In this document: positions 6,111 to 7,795 of the stretch, piece by piece
Layout: every line of letters starts with the position of its first letter
Position numbering within the stretch: position 1 is the first letter of the stretch
Source of the DNA: Candidatus Thorarchaeota archaeon
Lineage (GTDB): Archaea > Asgardarchaeota > Thorarchaeia > Thorarchaeales > Thorarchaeaceae
DNA length: 7,795 nucleotides
Direction of reading: 5' to 3'
Assembly: GCA_030638785.1 (NCBI GenBank)
Contig: DAOWDY010000227.1
Span: 1-7,795, forward strand
The notes under the pieces: generated by a model
The model's input: only the letters and a program-made list of their open reading frames with translations
Databases searched by the model: none
What the model was told of the DNA's origin: nothing
Made by a program: the position numbers and the translations under genes

Positions 6111-6118
6111 TATTTAAA
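6111..6118 (-). promoter_or_regulatory. Candidate archaeal TATA box of the peptidase gene
   Basis: The minus strand reads TTTAAATA, close to the archaeal TATA consensus, 41 bases upstream of the peptidase ATG. Transcription would start about 25 bases downstream, near 6089, giving a short leader of about 20 bases. GGGG at 6078-6081 is the only Shine-Dalgarno-like stretch. This suggests the peptidase is transcribed independently of the membrane-protein gene before it. Confidence 0.5.
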
Positions 6119-6134
6119 CACCATGACCAGTAAG

Positions 6135-6157
6135 AATCCTCCCTATAGTGGGGGATT
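6135..6157. other. Imperfect inverted repeat between membrane-protein and peptidase genes
   Basis: AATCC (6135-6139) and GGATT (6153-6157) pair as outer arms, and inner CCC/GGG stretches extend the stem with one imperfect pair, around a centre TATAG. It lies 24-46 bases after the stop of the membrane-protein gene and could act in 3'-end formation. No U-rich run follows on the minus strand, so I do not call it a terminator. Confidence 0.3.
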
Positions 6158-6180
6158 ATGTCTACTCACCTGATGCAAAT

Positions 6181-7795
6181 CTAGATGTTTGGTACAAAAA
6201 TACCAATCATAGATAGACCAAAGATAGCCAACGAACTCAACAGAATCAGGAGTATGACTAAACGAAGGTATGCAAGTCGTGGATTCTTTGTTTCCCTGTC
6301 CTTAATGAAGAGCACAATGAAGAGCAAGAATGAGGAGAGAGCCAGTAGCAATCCTTGATAGTATTCTCCAAACACGAATGTGAAAGCAAACCCGGTGAGA
6401 GAGAAGAACAGTGGGGCAAAGAATAGGTGTCGATGTTGTTTGATGGTTACAGGAAACATCACCCAAGACATGACAAATACTGAGAGATATACGCTTGCAA
6501 GAATTTGAAACCCGATAGTTATTGCAATTGTATATGTTGCACCTGCAGAGGTAATTGAAGTGAGAATCCACAGCGAGCGCTTTGAAGAATCAGGTAACAA
6601 TCTTGAATATGCAGATAGCAGTAGTAGTAGCAGACCGACCATAGCTGAAACTGAGATAGCCAAGGGAAGGAGCTGAGTTACAGATCCGATTGGATAAAGG
6701 AAGCTGAATACAAATACAGCCAGAGATAGAGGTACTGGGACCCACAGTGCTGATACCCAACGTCTGTGTAGCTGACTCTCCCTAAGAAGTGCAAGTCCAC
6801 TCAAGCATGAAAGAATCACTCCAATCACAACAGACTCGATCATTAGTCCATGATCAAAGAGCCATGATGAACCAGTTAGTGCTGCGCCGGTAAGAGAAAC
6901 AATGACACATGCAGTTACGAATGAGGTGTTGCCAGTTCTCCTGATGATAGACACGCTCAGGAGAAGAATGCCAAGCATCAAAATTGGAATGCCCACATTA
7001 GGTACGAAGAATAGAATTCCACCGGGAGTCATTCCTAGAAGTTCACTGAAGAACGGATATGACAGCCATGAAAGGCCAGTGGAGAATGCAACTGAGAAAA
7101 CCACCCAGTTAATGTAACCGAAGCGTGCAAAGAATGCTTTGATTGCAGCTCCAATGTTGTAGAGTGACTTGATGATTCTTGCACCCAAGGTTCGTAGAAC
7201 GGCAACGAACGCACGTATCTGAGACTCAATTATTGGTGCTTCAACAAGAGTGCTTGCAACACCTGCAATGATTAGTGCATTAATGAGTGATTGTCCTTGG
7301 AAGATGATGAGACCTAATGTCAATGCAGGTAGAAGCGTGATTCCTGCAAACATAAGAGACCTTCTCCAAGCTTTGTTTAATCCAAAAACAAGATTCAGCG
7401 TGAAGACTGCAAAGAATGATACTGAGAGGGCACCCAAAACGAAATAGAGGATTAGGTTAAGGTCGGCCGCAATCTCAGGGAGATAGATGCTCAACAGTAG
7501 AACAAAGAGACCTCTCCCAAGTAGGGCGACTGACGGCCCCTTCACTCTCTGTGATACATTACCATTCATAGTCCATGCCTCAACGAAATAGAGCCCACCC
7601 ATTGCCATGGCTGCAACTGCTACACCTTGGAAGAAATTTCTAAGGTCGAATCCTAGAATAGTCGGGCAGGTTTCATTCAGGAAGAAGGTTGCTCCGAACC
7701 AGACCCCTATGATTACCGGAAATCCAAATGCGATGTTATCGCTGTTTGCGAGTATTACATTGTAAATTCTCGAAAGCCCAGCAACGATTCCAGAA
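6181..7795 (-). CDS. Large polytopic membrane protein of unknown function (5' end outside window)
   Basis: I do not recognise the family. The minus-strand frame is open from the right edge to the TAG at 6181-6183, giving at least 537 residues. An ATG at 7608 exists, but the 62 codons upstream of it are open and encode membrane-like sequence (for example AFGFPVIIGVWFGATFF), so the true start lies beyond the window. About 17 hydrophobic segments of helix length are visible, separated by short loops. Several loops are positively charged (NKAWRR, IIRR, HRRW, SSKRS, KQHRH and KDRETKNPR). A basic amphipathic-looking stretch occupies about residues 193-225 of the fragment, between the sixth and seventh segments. 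No nucleotide-binding, peptidase, glycosyltransferase or cofactor motif is visible. A transporter or a membrane scaffold is possible, but nothing in the sequence decides. It is followed by 111 bases before the peptidase start. Confidence 0.85.
   Translation of the reverse strand, partial: SGIVAGLSRIYNVILANSDNIAFGFPVIIGVWFGATFFLNETCPTILGFDLRNFFQGVAVAAMAMGGLYFVEAWTMNGNVSQRVKGPSVALLGRGLFVLLLSIYLPEIAADLNLILYFVLGALSVSFFAVFTLNLVFGLNKAWRRSLMFAGITLLPALTLGLIIFQGQSLINALIIAGVASTLVEAPIIESQIRAFVAVLRTLGARIIKSLYNIGAAIKAFFARFGYINWVVFSVAFSTGLSWLSYPFFSELLGMTPGGILFFVPNVGIPILMLGILLLSVSIIRRTGNTSFVTACVIVSLTGAALTGSSWLFDHGLMIESVVIGVILSCLSGLALLRESQLHRRWVSALWVPVPLSLAVFVFSFLYPIGSVTQLLPLAISVSAMVGLLLLLLSAYSRLLPDSSKRSLWILTSITSAGATYTIAITIGFQILASVYLSVFVMSWVMFPVTIKQHRHLFFAPLFFSLTGFAFTFVFGEYYQGLLLALSSFLLFIVLFIKDRETKNPRLAYLRLVILLILLSSLAIFGLSMIGIFVPNI

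Noticed and set aside
7606..7608. ATG at 7608 as the start of the membrane protein
   Set aside because: The frame stays open for 62 codons up to the window edge and encodes further membrane-like sequence, and no good ribosome site precedes this ATG.
1..7795. CRISPR array, tRNA genes, insertion sequence ends or attachment sites
   Set aside because: I looked for regularly spaced repeats, cloverleaf-like stretches and terminal inverted repeats around genes, and saw none.

Overview
The window looks like archaeal DNA, and a mesophilic Asgard-type archaeon is plausible (inference). Reasons: the genes are compact and of moderate GC. There is a complete-order group 3b [NiFe] hydrogenase (sulfhydrogenase) operon like that of Pyrococcus. 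A single-OB-fold ssDNA-binding protein of the RPA/SOSS-B1 kind is present rather than a bacterial SSB. An AT-rich box like an archaeal TATA element lies upstream of the peptidase gene. No rRNA, tRNA, CRISPR array, insertion sequence or phage gene was seen.

Layout, read right to left because most genes are on the minus strand. At 6181-7795 is the 3' part of a large polytopic membrane protein of unknown function, whose start lies beyond the right edge. At 4213-6069 is an S9-family (prolyl oligopeptidase / acylaminoacyl-peptidase type) serine peptidase with its own candidate promoter. It converges, with only 4 bp between the stops, on the one plus-strand gene (3732-4208), an OB-fold protein. A 264-bp divergent intergenic region (3468-3731) separates that gene from the hydrogenase operon and holds a phased set of alternating AT-rich half-sites. 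The hydrogenase genes run beta (2406-3467), gamma (1554-2402), delta/small (766-1542), alpha/large (26-766), tightly packed with Shine-Dalgarno sites built into the preceding stop-codon regions.

Working together: the large and small subunits carry the NiFe site and the Fe-S relay, beta adds ferredoxin-like Fe-S clusters, and gamma is the FAD/NAD(P)-binding diaphorase. The complex should therefore couple H2 to NAD(P)(H) in the cytoplasm, with possible sulfur/polysulfide reduction. The large-subunit reading frame stops after 246 residues at an in-frame TGA 26 bases from the left edge, about 180 residues short of the family, while a shifted frame continues with family-like sequence. A frameshift, real or a sequence error at an edge, is the likely explanation.

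I found no clear new multi-gene system. The items most worth a second look are the hydrogenase frameshift, the phased half-sites at 3614-3647, the perfect 10-bp hairpin inside the end of the OB-fold gene, and the unassigned membrane protein.
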